64,000 bases of DNA from Monilinia fructicola (taxonomy: Eukaryota; Ascomycota; Leotiomycetes; Helotiales; Sclerotiniaceae), in the NCBI GenBank assembly GCA_008692225.1, contig VICG01000005.1, positions 1,397,001 through 1,461,000 on the forward strand. The letters run 5' to 3'. The notes under the pieces are model-generated. The model had not been told where the DNA came from, did not search any database, and saw nothing but the letters and a program-made list of their open reading frames with translations. A program made the position numbers and the translations under genes. Position 1 is the stretch's first letter; every line of letters starts with the position of its first letter. Below, piece after piece: positions 24,046-35,770 of the stretch.

Positions 24046-26515
24046 AAAAATCAGACATGGCGAAGAAAATCCTTTTCCAAGAACACATAGCTGTTATAGT
24101 CTAATTCACTATCTTGTAATGGAAGATTACAGCTTATATGCCTAGACTCTGCTATTCTTCCACATGTTTGAACAAAATTGTTCTGGAATATGTTATGTCA
24201 TGGGGCGTAGATAATCGTGTACATCAAAATTCTAGTTATATCACACGATATGAATGCAAAATGTTAGTACTGCAATTTTATGGTCGTTAGGAAAGCTTGT
24301 CCCCACAAACACCTAGTGGTGTTTGGCTCTACTGTGTGCTATAGGCTGAGTAGAGGGTCAATAGAGACCACACCAATGATCATCGATTGCTTTACTAGAA
24401 ACTTAGCAATAGTTCAACAGTTATACATCCAACTCTTTTACATGATACTCGAATTTTGAATGGCTAACAATAAACCCCAACATGTTGAGTCAATTTTGTG
24501 TTTTAGAGAGACTTCAACTTTCAAGTGGAGCAAAGGCTGCGATTTAGCAAGGAGTATCTGCTTGTTGATTCTTTCTTGAGGATTTGGAAAAACAAGACTC
24601 TTAGTGAAGAAAAATTCGACCTTCGAGTGCTTCTCTTTGGCGATATACGAATTGCTCCACCATAAAGCAGAATTGAGGTCGGTCACTTAATCTGCGTTCT
24701 CTGTGCATTTTAAGACTACTACATTCAACATATTATAGTGGAACAGCGCGCGGCCCACAGAGTGATACACAGCCATCTTAGGGATTGATGCGGCCGACCA
24801 AAGCATTCATCAAACTTACGGGATCATACCTCCAAAGCAGATGTGAAAAACGTATCTCCTTTCGGTACGTATCGGACTGTCTTGTCATCGGCGACCAATA
24901 TTGAATGTATAGTGCATTAAGGAAGCTTTCTTACTCCGAATATTGAGCTGACGTTTCCGTAATGCCAATCATAACGTGTGTCTATTGAAGATGTTGCTGC
25001 CAAGACCGTGGCGAAGTGGTACCGGAGTGCCGGGACGTGTGATTGTTTAATACTGGCTGCTACTGTGAACAGCTCGCAACTTGGCTGCTGACCACCGACC
25101 CAACAACCAACAAATTCTCCCCGCCCCTCAATTCTCCTACACAAAGCTTCCCACAGTTAATTGTATTTGATTTATCTTTGTTTCATCTTCTCTTGTTTAA
25201 CGATCCGATATGGAATCGAATGCCATCAGATTTCATCTTACTGAACAAGCTTGCTTTTGGGTATACCATCAATTCATTGGGCAGAGTTCGAATCCAAGTT
25301 ATTATTAATTGGGGTCTACTACTTTGCGTGAGGTATAAATCTAACGACTGCCATTGAACAGTGAACGTCATCATGGCGAGAGAGAATTCGAGAACAGATT
25401 GAATCTGCCTATTCACACATTTGGATACTTGGTCCAGGCTCAAAAGACCTAGCGATTTAACCTTCAACCTCATATCTGATTCTCCAACTGGCCTGCGAAA
25501 ACCACAATCCAGAACTTTAGTTAGATGAAAGGTAACTAAAGACTTTAAAGCACAGTTGCTTTCAAAGCTTTCTACTCATCTCATCATCACATAATAGCCT
25601 CAGCAAGTTCTGACATATTTACAAAAACCAAACAAAAACCAAACGAGTTAGATTGAACATTTGATGAATCGGCCTTGGTACAATAGGCCTGAGAAAAATG
25701 CAAAGTAAGATCAATACTTCTAATGCTGACCTCAGCGTTACAACTAGCCGGTAGTTCTTGTCTCGTTTTCTGCATCATTTAGTGTATAGTTCTAACATAC
25801 GTTATTCTCCTTTGTTGCCTCCTTATTCATAATACATCACCCGCCTTTCAATTCCATCTTAGTAGGTACCAATTCATGAAAGAAAAGTCACGTTTCCTGA
25901 ACAAAGAACTGCAAGTAGCGAATCGTGAGCTCCGATGGAATGATTTGAGAATGATACTATTGTAGGAAATGCATGAGCAAATTCTCAACTATAGATAGAT
26001 GTCTTGTTTCCTAGTAAATTACTCTTTTGCGTGCGATCTATATCTTCCTATTTTCATATACGATTCTCATCCCATTTCCTTGATAGATTAACAGGAGTTA
26101 CCGTACCTATCAACTGGCGTTTTTGGTCTTCAAATTTGACGCTTCGTCAAAACCTAGGTTTGTTTTATCAGCACCAGTAGAAATCCATTCCAAAAGAATC
26201 AAGAAATATTAACACCACAGCGACAGAATTATCGATAGGATGTGAAAAACTACCAGGAAGACCGACTAGATCATATCTACAATCCCTGTAGCTTCATTAC
26301 CTCTTCCTGTCAGCGACATCACGCCGGCGTTGTTCGATTCTTGCCCAGTTTCACACAGACGAACACATTATTGAAATAGCGTCCCAACATCGAACAAAGG
26401 GATCGCAAGTCAGATCCTAACCCTTCAATTTTTCCGTGCTCGAGGATATTCACGCATTATCGATAGATTATCGACCTGCACATATCACGGAAACACCATA
26501 CCATAGGAAGGTGCG
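24046..26515. other. Intergenic region, no gene recognised
   Basis: Nothing supportable is seen apart from short random frames (all under 105 codons, without motifs). A small perfect hairpin (arms CAAACACC / GGTGTTTG) lies near 24308-24327. The last few hundred bases are presumably the promoter of the gene starting at 26516. Confidence 0.5.
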
Positions 26516-27928
26516 ATGGATCGCCGACCACAAGTCATAACAGTACCTAGCTATCCTTCTCTTCTCAAACATGCAACATCTCATTCTTCACCACTCTCCC
26601 CATTGACCCCACCTCGACGACTCCATCAACGCAGTCTACTTCCCAGTCCACCCATTTCACCACATTTCATCAAACCCGCACCCCCTATCCCATACCCATG
26701 GATCTGGCGCTGCCACATCTGTCACTCTGTCTACCGTCTCGGTGTCACTCGTCGCTGTCGTAAGCATTTCCACGCGTCCCTTAAGCAGATATAACCCAAC
26801 TCACTAACACCAACACCTTTAGTCGAAGATGGCCACTACTTCTGCTCACTCCCCACTCCACCCCCATCCCCCTCCCCCATGTCTCCTTCTCCCTCTTCCA
26901 TCTCCCTCCCCTCTCTAATCTCCATCCCAAAAAAGAAGAAAAAACGCCGACGCCAACCCCGTGGCTGCCGCGCCGAATTCGACTACACAGGCTGGGAGCA
27001 GTACAACCAATGGCGACGCGAGACAGCTGCTCAAAAATCCGCATCCCACGCCCTCCAAACCTCACACTTCGGCCCCCCTCTCAAAACCAACAAAGATTGT
27101 TATCGCGACTGCGATTTCCCCTCCGAATGCCAAACGCTGCAGATACAATCCGCCGTCACGCCCAAGACGAGACAAAAAAGCGAGCCGGAACTAATCTTCC
27201 CCATCTCGCCCATGAGCACAGAGGAAAGACAACGCAGAGAAGATGAACGGGAAGATCAGCAATTAATCTTCGACATTGCGGCCACGACACCACCGGGTCC
27301 GCATGCTCCCCAGGAGATCCCCATCCCATCCAACCTCCCCCCCGTCATCTCCTCCCCCGACCTCAGCATTCTCGTCGAGCGCGAACGACGCAAGAGTCTC
27401 GAGGCGGAAAAGCGCGGGTTGGAACACGAGGCGCAATTTATCGTGAGTCCCTTGACGAGCCATACCGCTTTCGCGGATGTCAATTACGGCGGCCCCCATG
27501 GATCGACTCCTCCCAAAGGAAAAGCGCGCGACAGCGGAGATGGGGAACATGATCAGGTGAGGACGGATGGGTTGGGCGTGAGTTATCCCCCCGAACTAGA
27601 CGATCTTGCAGGCGAAGAGGAGACGGATGAGGCGGAAAGGGGATACGTGCGGGAATTCATACGGGTGAAGAAACGGAAGAGTATCGCGAAGATTGAACAG
27701 CTTACTGGATTGCGGTTATCGGAGGTGCAATATGGAAAGATGGAGGGAGAGGTGGTGGATGGACAAGTGGGGGAGGGGGAGGGAAGTACGGCTCGCAGGG
27801 CTAGTGTGGAGATTGAGGAACCGCCTAGTAGTCCGCTGAAGATGTTTTATACGATTGAGGATAGTGATGATGGGGGCGATCTTGATGAGGTTACCCCTTG
27901 GGATGGACAGAGGAGATTGTGCCCTTGA
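26516..27928 (+). CDS. Uncharacterised fungal protein with N-terminal Cys/His motif
   Basis: Two exons, 26516-26759 and 26823-27928 (63-nt intron), give 449 residues. After a Pro/Ser-rich start comes PWIWRCHICHSVYRLGVTRR, continuing across the intron as CLEDGHYFCS. This supplies C66, C69, H70, C81, H86 and C89, plausibly a zinc site. A basic stretch (KKKKKRRRQPRGC) and AEFDYTGWEQYNQWRR follow, which I read as part of the same conserved module. The remainder is charged and disordered, with an acidic end (EDSDDGGDLDEV). I do not recognise a characterised family. The splice site restoring the Cys-rich motif in frame supports the model. It converges on H2A.Z, 511 bp apart. Confidence 0.75.
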
Positions 27929-28439
27929 TGATTGTCCAGATGTGTTTCGTTGGAGGGGTTTTGGCGTATTCGTAACTTGGGGCTGCCCGATAGAGAGTGC
28001 ACTAACTACATATGTGTATGTGCTTGGTACATATTGTACTTGGCTGGAATGTACAATATTTGTCATTGGATTGATATCCGTTTCATCATCATCGTGCAGC
28101 ATATTCAACGGTTTGAACATCACCATTACATTGTAAAGTTGAAGCAATATCCGATCTTAATTCAAAATCGATAGTGGTACAACGGCCTGAAGTGATTTCA
28201 CAACAACCTAGAGAGGACTCATAGCGCATTGAGCCCGAAACAAGGGACAACACATGTAGCCCTTCAAAATCCTATCTCATAGTCCGATCCGTGATAAGCA
28301 AGTAATTCCATTATGAAAACAAGCAAAAAGTAGATATCCCCAAGACACCATCAAACTCTGAACCCTTGAAAAGAGAAGAAGAAAAAAGCACAAAAAAGTC
28401 GGAGCGCGAAAACGAATTGTAGACGTCTGTTTGCGATGA
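27929..28439. other. Short intergenic region between convergent genes
   Basis: Contains only the 3' flanks of the 449-residue protein gene and of H2A.Z. No feature is seen. Confidence 0.6.
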
Positions 28440-29330
28440 TCATGCGGACTCGGCGACCTTCTTCTTCTTCTGTTCCACCTTCAAAAGTAGCGCGCGGTTG
28501 ATGTGTGGTAGAACACCTCCGAAGGCGATGGTTGCGCGGATGAGTGTATCGAGTTCTTCGTCACCACGGATGGCAAGTTGTAGATGGCGGGGTGTGATAC
28601 GCTTGACTTTGAGATCCTTGGCAGCGTTCTGCTCTTGTCAGTAAATACTTTTTTAGGTATTCGTGGGGTATGAGGGATAAGCTTACTCCTGCCAGCTCAA
28701 GCACCTCAGCAGTGAGGTATTCTAACACGGCTGTAACGTAAACTGCTGCCTTTGCTCCCACGCGCATCTTATTTTGAGTATTATTCTTCAAGAAACGCTT
28801 GACACGACCGCAAGGAAACTGAATACAGTATTTGTTAGCATTTTGCAAATCGAATAGCTGGTGCGCATCTTGAAACAGAAGAGGTATCCGAAGTTATCGA
28901 AGTTTTCCAAGGACGAGAAAATTTATTTCGCGTATGCATGTCTTGTTGATATTCGTGGCGCGTCAGAAATGCCTCCCCCAACAAACTTTCTAGGATGAAA
29001 TAATGTCGTATATAAGTGTGTATGATGGTGGAAGTCGATATATATCGCGACGGTTCGTTATCATTTTTGGGAAATAATTCGCAGACCAAATATTGACGCG
29101 ACTTGGTGGGGGGGTGTAAATATTGGTAAAAATCGTATATCTCCGTCTCTCTCCGATTCGGACGGCAAAAGTCTGATAACAGCAAGAATAAATGAATTGT
29201 ATAATTGCGCAATACTAACCTGAAGACCAGCTTTGCTCGAATGACTCTGTTGCTTCTTGTTTCCATCTGCGCCAACTTTGCCTCCGGATGACTTTCCACC
29301 ACCAGAAGATTTTCCTTTTCCGCCGGCCAT
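28440..29330 (-). CDS. HTZ1: Histone variant H2A.Z
   Basis: Replaces H2A in nucleosomes near promoters, deposited by SWR1-type remodellers. Three exons on the minus strand: 29220-29330, 28687-28818 and 28440-28628, coding 143 residues. Introns are 401 nt and 58 nt. The N-terminus ([18 protein letters not shown]) is a Gly/Lys/Ser tail with acetylatable lysines. The fold reads [17 protein letters not shown], then [20 protein letters not shown] and [21 protein letters not shown]2A.Z-specific features are the [13 protein letters not shown] stretch, [15 protein letters not shown], and [14 protein letters not shown] with no SQ-type H2A tail. The 401-nt first intron is far longer than the 48-75 nt seen in most genes here. 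Exon joins are exact and no residue is missing. Confidence 0.97.
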
Positions 29331-31038
29331 TGTAAAATGTGGAGAATGAAGCTAAATATCAAGGTAAAAGTAGATATTGAAGTTGTAAAATTTGATGAAT
29401 CGTGAATTACAGGTTCGTATGTTGATGTTTGACAGGAAAGAAGGCGCGTTGATTTGCGAAGTGATAGTAATAGGTAAGGTAAAGAAAGGTATGTATAGCC
29501 ATTCTTTGCTTGCTTGGAATCCTTGAAGATAACTGGTGGCCGAAGCGAGCCTTGTGTGAATCTGGAAGAAGATTGTTGAAAGAGGAGAGAAGAAGTGAAA
29601 AAGCACCACCAATACTTGGCTGGGCGACTTTAAAACTTACTGGAATGATGATGAACGGTAGAAGAGTCATATATAGATATGTCAATGATAGTTAGAGAGG
29701 GTGGTGAAGGAGATATATGAGTATCAAGTAGGAACTCTCACTACTATATGGGAGCATGATTTCACCATCTGATGGATTACTTTCATAGCAGGCCCACGTT
29801 AATAGCGAGAAACTTACTTGTGAAGTCATTTGGAAACATATGAAACATATGCAATGGAAGAAAAGGTTAGAGAGAGTTGTTAAGTATTCATAAAGTTGTG
29901 ATGAATTGATGTTTGTCGTTGATTGATGGCAATCTGGGGGGAGGAATCTATGAGGTGGAAACCTGAGGTGTTAAGATCATGTGATGGGTGGTGACGCTCG
30001 GACCAATTTGACTGCTTGCTGGTTGATTGATTGATTATGTCAGCTTATAGATATCCATGGATAGGTAGGTATATATAGATACATATATATATCAACTTGC
30101 ATACTTGTATGCTTGTATATATTCTTAACACTTGGTAGTCACTACCATTGCTACATTACGTTTATTATCATAATTCACAGTTACACTATTGCAATCGTTG
30201 TAATTACTATAACACTGCAACTACCACCTATCTTAGCTATTAGGTAGGTAAGTGAGTGCTTCCGATGACCAAGTTTTGTATTGTATAAGACCTGGATGTT
30301 TGTCAATGGATGAATGAACAAATGAATGCGAAAAGAAGTTTCTTTCCGAATCGCCATCACTCAGGAGTCTTCATGGCATCTGACTTCTTTCTAGCATGGA
30401 TTAGCTGTTTGTGGGAAAACCGCCGTTATGTTTTAGCTGCTTACGTTCTGCAACATCTTCATATCAATCAATGGATCTTCAAATTATGAAGTTCATTCAG
30501 ATTTACAGAAAATAAGTCTCCCTAAGACTCATACTCTGTAGTGAAGAATCATTAGAAAGCTTCAATGAATGACATCACTGCTACTAGTACTGCCATCATT
30601 GAAAGTTATGTTTTGTTTCCCAAACTTCGGGTGAAGTTACCTCCCTCGTACTATTAATCGAAATTCAGTAGAAGACATATATATATATCTATATACATGA
30701 ACACATAAAATCTTTATATCAACCTCATCATTTGGCTTTCATTTGTATTCCACCATATCTTCAGTAGTATACACCTCACAAAATGTAAAAAGCAACGATC
30801 CATCCATCCATTCATCAAGTCTAAACATGCCCTCCTCAATCCAAAATTACAATTTCCACCATTGCCCTACCATCTCAGACCTCAACCTTGAGGAAGATTT
30901 ACATAATCCCTAATAATCTGTTAGCATCCAGGCGCAGTCTCGCTTGTATATCCCCCCAAAACAAAAAAGGCATATCACACACCTACATGCGGCTGTTCTG
31001 GGCATAGGTGGTTGCATAGCAGCCAATCTAGTCCTATC
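29331..31038. other. H2A.Z upstream region and intergenic DNA
   Basis: The part next to 29330 should be the H2A.Z promoter and leader. No other gene is seen. Short TA-rich and TAGG repeats occur at about 30040-30100 and 30235-30250. Confidence 0.5.
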
Positions 31039-31203
31039 TCACACCATTCCAGCATATGCCTGGCAATCTACAAAATTCCGCGTCAAAGGATGTCCGGCTG
31101 GATAGCTTTGCGGTCCACGAGCGACCGGTGGTGGCAGTGCTGAGTTTAGCGTATTCATGGGCCGACCATTATACATGCTGCCGTAGAGCCAAGGATTGTT
31201 CAT
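31039..31203 (-). CDS. Possible 54-residue small protein
   Basis: A minus-strand frame from ATG at 31203 to TGA at 31039 encodes 54 residues: an Asn/Tyr/Gly start (MNNPWLYGSMYNGRPMNTLN), then ALPPPVARGPQSYPAGHP and LTRNFVDCQAYAGMV. The start context (ATCAAAATGAAC) is good, and composition is protein-like while the surroundings are AT-rich non-coding. It could also be the first exon of a longer gene: downstream on the minus strand a short frame ends TYAQNSRM before a stop, but no credible intron links them. Function unknown. Existence is an inference from composition only. Confidence 0.4.
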   Translation of the reverse strand: MNNPWLYGSMYNGRPMNTLNSALPPPVARGPQSYPAGHPLTRNFVDCQAYAGMV

Positions 31204-32266
31204 TTTGATGTTTGGATGTTCTGCAATGTTTCCAAGCTGTGATGGTTTATTGCGGTGCGGGTTTTGTATATATCATACTTCAACGATGAGGATACTGTTT
31301 GATATTGCTGGCTATAAAGTATGGAAATTGGGGAAGAGATCATGAAATGATCGTTTTATAGGGGGTCGAAGATGATGATGATTGATATCTTGATTCAAAT
31401 ATCGTGGAATATTTCACTGCTCCCTCAGCCCCTTTTATTCACATTTTCTCTCCACGCGATCCCCTCTTCTTCGGCGCAAAAATGCCCTCCCACAATCCAT
31501 AGCACTGGCTGACCGGAATCCTATGCAAACAACCCATTTCAATCTATCACATCACGACCACCACAACTCACACCCCATCTCTACCTATTATATACCCGGA
31601 TCTTCGACATAAGTATCACGAGAAACGAGATCAACAATCAGTAAAATATTAATATTCCCCTGTATACGTACCTCTTGACATGGTACATACAATCACCACA
31701 AAGCTACAATGGATATCGTGAGCAAGGAGAGGGAGGTCCTATAAGCGGGGCAAGACGAGGTGCTAAACACATACAAGTCATATGCAAGCTATTCACATTT
31801 TCGACACGCTTGCTATCATGGGACTATGGGATTTCATTCAGGTGATATGATTTAGAGATCAACGATTCTTTGATCAAGTTTATTTCATCTTCGTTGACGG
31901 TATGGAACCTTTTCGGATGATATTCAAGACATACGCTGAGAGTCGCGACTTTGCGAGACTAGTTTACTTTGGCATGTAAGTCTTACGATAGAGCCTAATC
32001 TAATGGCCCGGTAGTGAAATTTGGTTTGTTCCATATAGTTGAGGGACTCCTTATCAACGGAAGAGTATCATGCGTTTGAGATATGCGGCAGATTACAGGA
32101 TGAAGATGCATCCACAACGTTTTACTTTTTCGGGGTCCGATAGAGGACGAGTTTGGACGTGAATATCTACAGCGAGGAGTGATCCAGGAGACGATCATAT
32201 TATGATTATTGAGTACTATCCACAAACCCAATGATTACCATTCACATCAGCATTATATCCCAGCAT
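31204..32266. other. Intergenic region
   Basis: No gene is seen; AT-rich. It includes the presumed promoter of the 54-residue frame and the 3' flank of the cysteine-rich gene. Confidence 0.5.
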
Positions 32267-33340
32267 TCACTCAGCACCATGCATAACTCCCCCCCCTGCG
32301 CACCCCTCACAGCCCACCTCTCCACACCCCCCACACCTAACCCTCAACCACATCTTCGTCCCGGGACAAAACCCATGCCCACACGGCGTACAAACATGAA
32401 AGCACCCCTCTACCCCCGTGAGCACCTCTCCCTCCCCAACAACCTGCTCAAACACCTCCCCAACACACCGAACGCACCTCTCCCGCCCACACTCCCGACA
32501 CGCCCTCATCCACCCAAACGCCCCATCCCACTCATATGCGCGTTCCCTCTCCCCCGAATCCCGCTCCTCCCCGCCCTCACTGCCCCCCACCGTCCAAGAA
32601 AACATCCCCAACCCACTCCGCCGATACCGCCGCCGCCCCTCGCCCCCCAGCCAACTCGAACTCCGCGCCCCAACCGGCTCCGGATACTCATAGAGCGGCG
32701 CCAGGGCGCTCCCCACCGGCGGCGGACTCCCCTCAAACAGGGAATTCGCACGGCGTCGGGCACCCCCCGCGCGGAACAGCGCTCGGCGATAGGGATGCAG
32801 GGATGCGGGTTCCGATGCGGGCGACACGTCTGTTGCTGCGACATCGATATCGATGTTGCGATTCGCGCGCGCGAGTCGGAGGTTGGGGTTCGAGATGGAG
32901 CGGGCGCGGGGGCGGAGGGCGGATGGGGGCGGCTTGGAGGGCCGGGTGCGGTAGTGCGTGTAGGGGGTCGTGAAGCAGCAGGTTTGGTCGCCGCAGTGGA
33001 TGCTGCGGTAGGTGTCTGGGGTTGTTTCGGGGGGGCTGGGTGTGTCGTTGGGGGGGAGGAGGGATCTTGCGCGACGGGAGCGGGCGATGGAGCGGGAGGT
33101 GAAGGTTGAGAGGAGGTTGGTGATGGACTTGTAGGTTTCGTATTCGCTGGGGTGGATTTGAGGAATGCGGGGGTGAGGGACGGGAAGGAGGGTGGGTGAG
33201 GAATCCCTGGTTGAGGCTGTGGGTGAGTGGGCGCGGGTTAGGAGGGTGCGCAGGGGAGAGAGGGAGGATAGGTTTAGGAGGGAGTGGAAGGAGGGGCTGT
33301 TGTTTTGTTTGTACACGGGAGTTTGGTGATATTGTTGCAT
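32267..33340 (-). CDS. GC-rich gene for a cysteine-rich protein, unknown function
   Basis: Single open frame of 357 residues from ATG at 33340. The N-terminal two thirds are Ser/Pro/Arg-rich and probably disordered. The C-terminal third is full of paired cysteines: MRACRECGRERCVRCVGE, then GCFHVCTPCGHGFCPG and RCGGCGEVGCEGCAGG, plausibly two or three zinc-binding sites. An isolated CGDQTCCF sits mid-protein. The gene is much richer in G+C than its neighbours, above all at third positions. A plus-strand frame over the same bases (32231-33109) is proline-rich and lacks ordered motifs, so I treat it as a shadow. No family recognised; a divergent zinc-ribbon or RING-like fold is conceivable. Confidence 0.62.
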   Translation of the reverse strand: MQQYHQTPVYKQNNSPSFHSLLNLSSLSPLRTLLTRAHSPTASTRDSSPTLLPVPHPRIPQIHPSEYETYKSITNLLSTFTSRSIARSRRARSLLPPNDTPSPPETTPDTYRSIHCGDQTCCFTTPYTHYRTRPSKPPPSALRPRARSISNPNLRLARANRNIDIDVAATDVSPASEPASLHPYRRALFRAGGARRRANSLFEGSPPPVGSALAPLYEYPEPVGARSSSWLGGEGRRRYRRSGLGMFSWTVGGSEGGEERDSGERERAYEWDGAFGWMRACRECGRERCVRCVGEVFEQVVGEGEVLTGVEGCFHVCTPCGHGFCPGTKMWLRVRCGGCGEVGCEGCAGGGVMHGAE

Positions 33341-34169
33341 AGTTAGCTCTCGAAAGAATGCTGCGCGAAACTGTGCGTAAAGATTGTCATAACGTTAAAA
33401 GTAGGAGGCAAAGGTCGAGATATGCTGCGAAATCCGTACGACGCTAAACAATACGATAAAGATCTGTACGGCAGAAGTGTATCCAAAAATCCGAAAATTA
33501 GTTGCTCGTATGGTTGTAGTTGTTGAAGTAACCAGAATATGTTTGAGATTTTATCTTACTCAAAGTGACTAGCAGAAGAAGTAGTTGCCAGAGGAACTAT
33601 TGTGAATCATCCTCGCATATGAATCACAAAAATACTTAGCTGTATGCTTCGATTCACCATTTTACTTGTGGTTTTGCGGATTGGCTTAGAGTATTGTTTT
33701 ACACGCATGTGAAAGATGACCATCAAGATGGTGGTTGGTTTGAGAGAATCGAATTTGAACCAGCGCTGTTGGAAGTAGAGTTAACTTTAACTCTATATCG
33801 TTAGAAATATTGTGAGAGATGCCCCAAGATATTCATAAAGACATTGAAAAAGTGAATGAGTATGGAAGTGTTCTTCACTGTAAGCATACATGGAAGCACC
33901 ACTCGCTTCCCCTGGGATGTAACTCTTTTAACGACCGTATCCGATACCTAAATCTTGTCACACTTACATGCCAGCTAGCGGTATCACCGACCACAATCTT
34001 CCATTTGCAAAACAAGTCGATTTGGTAGTATCAATGTCCAACCTCCATTATCAATTCTCTCTTTCCACGAATCGCAGTCAGAGATCAGATTGTAGAGAAG
34101 TGTCAGTACTGAATGATTTTCAAGGATTAATCTTGCTAATTAGGATGATGTCAAATCTCCCCAACAGCT
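33341..34169. other. Intergenic region downstream of P450 relic
   Basis: No gene is seen. The right end probably contains the last remnants of the P450 pseudogene C-terminus, too degraded to trace. Confidence 0.45.
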
Positions 34170-35770
34170 TGCTGGTATTAGTATGGAATATCTTCTACAG
34201 TAAGAGAACTTATTTCGGTAAGAGTTCTCCCCATCTTCATCATGGCTACATTCTCATCAGAATACGATCGTTTTCCAGGCCCAAATAGCAAGTCCGCTGT
34301 CAGATTCATTCTTCGAAGTTCATCACGATCATTGACTTCGAGCCATTTCCTGATCTGAAAATATTTGCATCGCGCCCGAAGGAAAATTGAAGATGTGTGA
34401 TTCCAATGGAACAGAGCGAAATATTGGTTCCACCTGGGACTTTAAAGCCATTGATTATATCGACATCTTCGGAGACTCCTTTTGGGAAGACCAGCAATTC
34501 CTAGGAATATTCGGAGATCCTTCTTAATAACTGCTTGCAAAGAAGGAATTACCCTCGCTTCAGCATCAGTGCTACCATCCTCGATGCCAGCTTTCAAGGA
34601 CATGTAGCAAGATGAGGAGGTTGTGGTGTAAAGAAACATTGCCCCAACTGCCGTGGCTGTTGTATTAGTACCTGTAATTCTATCTCTCATTGATTTCCCA
34701 TACCTAAAAAGCGATTGCAAGATCAAAAGAGGAAAATCGAAGGAGAGACTCCAAACGAGCCTCTCCCTGACTGAGACCATGCGCGATCAAGGAACCAAGC
34801 ATGTCATTTTGAGTCACTTTTGAGTCTCCCAATCGCTCACCAACAATAATTTCCCCAAGTCTATGCCTAGTCGGCACTTTCCTTAGAGATAGAAGTACCA
34901 ATCGTACTCGATCATTTTTCTAAATCCTAATTTGTTCCTTTCTCGGTCGGTAAGAAAGGTTTGGAAATGAAACTTCGTGACAAGGTTGTCATCCAAGACA
35001 AGACACCGGCCATTACATCAGCCGGTAGTAGCTAATCAATAGTCTTGATGCAATCAAATACATCACCATTTTGACCGGTAGACCCGAGTGATTTTCCAAA
35101 GGCTATATCCGTAATTGCATCTTACGTGAGATGTTGTATTCTTCGGGCAAAGTCAACGGGTCTGAAGTCAGCTACTGTTGAAGATATTTCCGCTCAATCA
35201 ATATAAGGAATGCATACATTGATATGCCTATCGATTGACAGCTCGAGGTTTTCTATATCTTTCCCAGAATGCCGATGACGAATCATTGAGGCCCGCCCAC
35301 AATGGAACCATTGAAGATAGATAACCTACACCTGCCGCTGTGTAGGTTTCAGATTCGCATGGATTTCTCCTCTGCTGTCGATAACATAGTATCTCGATCG
35401 AAATTGAAAGAGAAAGATCTCTAGAACTTTGATCCTCGATACCCTTATCTATGGAATTGATTGCGTCGAGTGATATCAGCATCGCTACATGTAAGATAAT
35501 TGGGCTCAGTACGTGCCAATGAAGTGAATACGCACGCGTTCGCTCAAAGGCTGTCGCCAATACCAACCACACATCCATCCTTCAAAATATGCATCAAATC
35601 TCCAACCAGTCCTCCTCACCGCACTCAACAATCCAACAAACGCAGCAGATAGCGGGCCAGCAACACATCGAAGCCGAGACCATCTGAGATATCCAATGAG
35701 AATCAAGGCGGAGGGCATCTCAGCCAGTCGAAGCCCCAATCTGCTCAAGATATATATGATATCTTTTCGG
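34170..35770 (-). pseudogene. Decayed cytochrome P450 (pisatin-demethylase-like type)
   Basis: Fragments of one P450 lie in order on the minus strand but in different frames. N-terminal anchor and proline hinge: YLRWSRLRCVAGPLSAAF (about 35.58-35.72 kb). Mid part: ITDIAFGKSLG, then DVFDCIKTID and, after a TAG stop at 35032-35034, LLPADVMAGVLSWMT. Helix I region: NDMLGSLIAHGLSQGEA, then GTNTTATAVGAMFLY. ExxR region: PSLQAVIKKDLRIF. Before the heme loop: DIINGFKVPGGTNI. The heme loop reads FGPGKRSYSDENVAMMKMG near 34216-34275, with Tyr where the heme-ligand Cys belongs and Asp for the following Gly. Both changes are G-to-A in the coding strand, as RIP would give. Without Cys no P450 could function. 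It neighbours the intact MFS gene. Confidence 0.85.

Noticed and set aside
25275..25310. GTTCGAATC resembling a tRNA T-loop
   Set aside because: Flanking bases do not pair as a T-stem, and no acceptor or anticodon stem fits.
32231..33109. 292-codon plus-strand frame
   Set aside because: Proline-rich shadow of the minus-strand cysteine-rich gene; no ordered motif.
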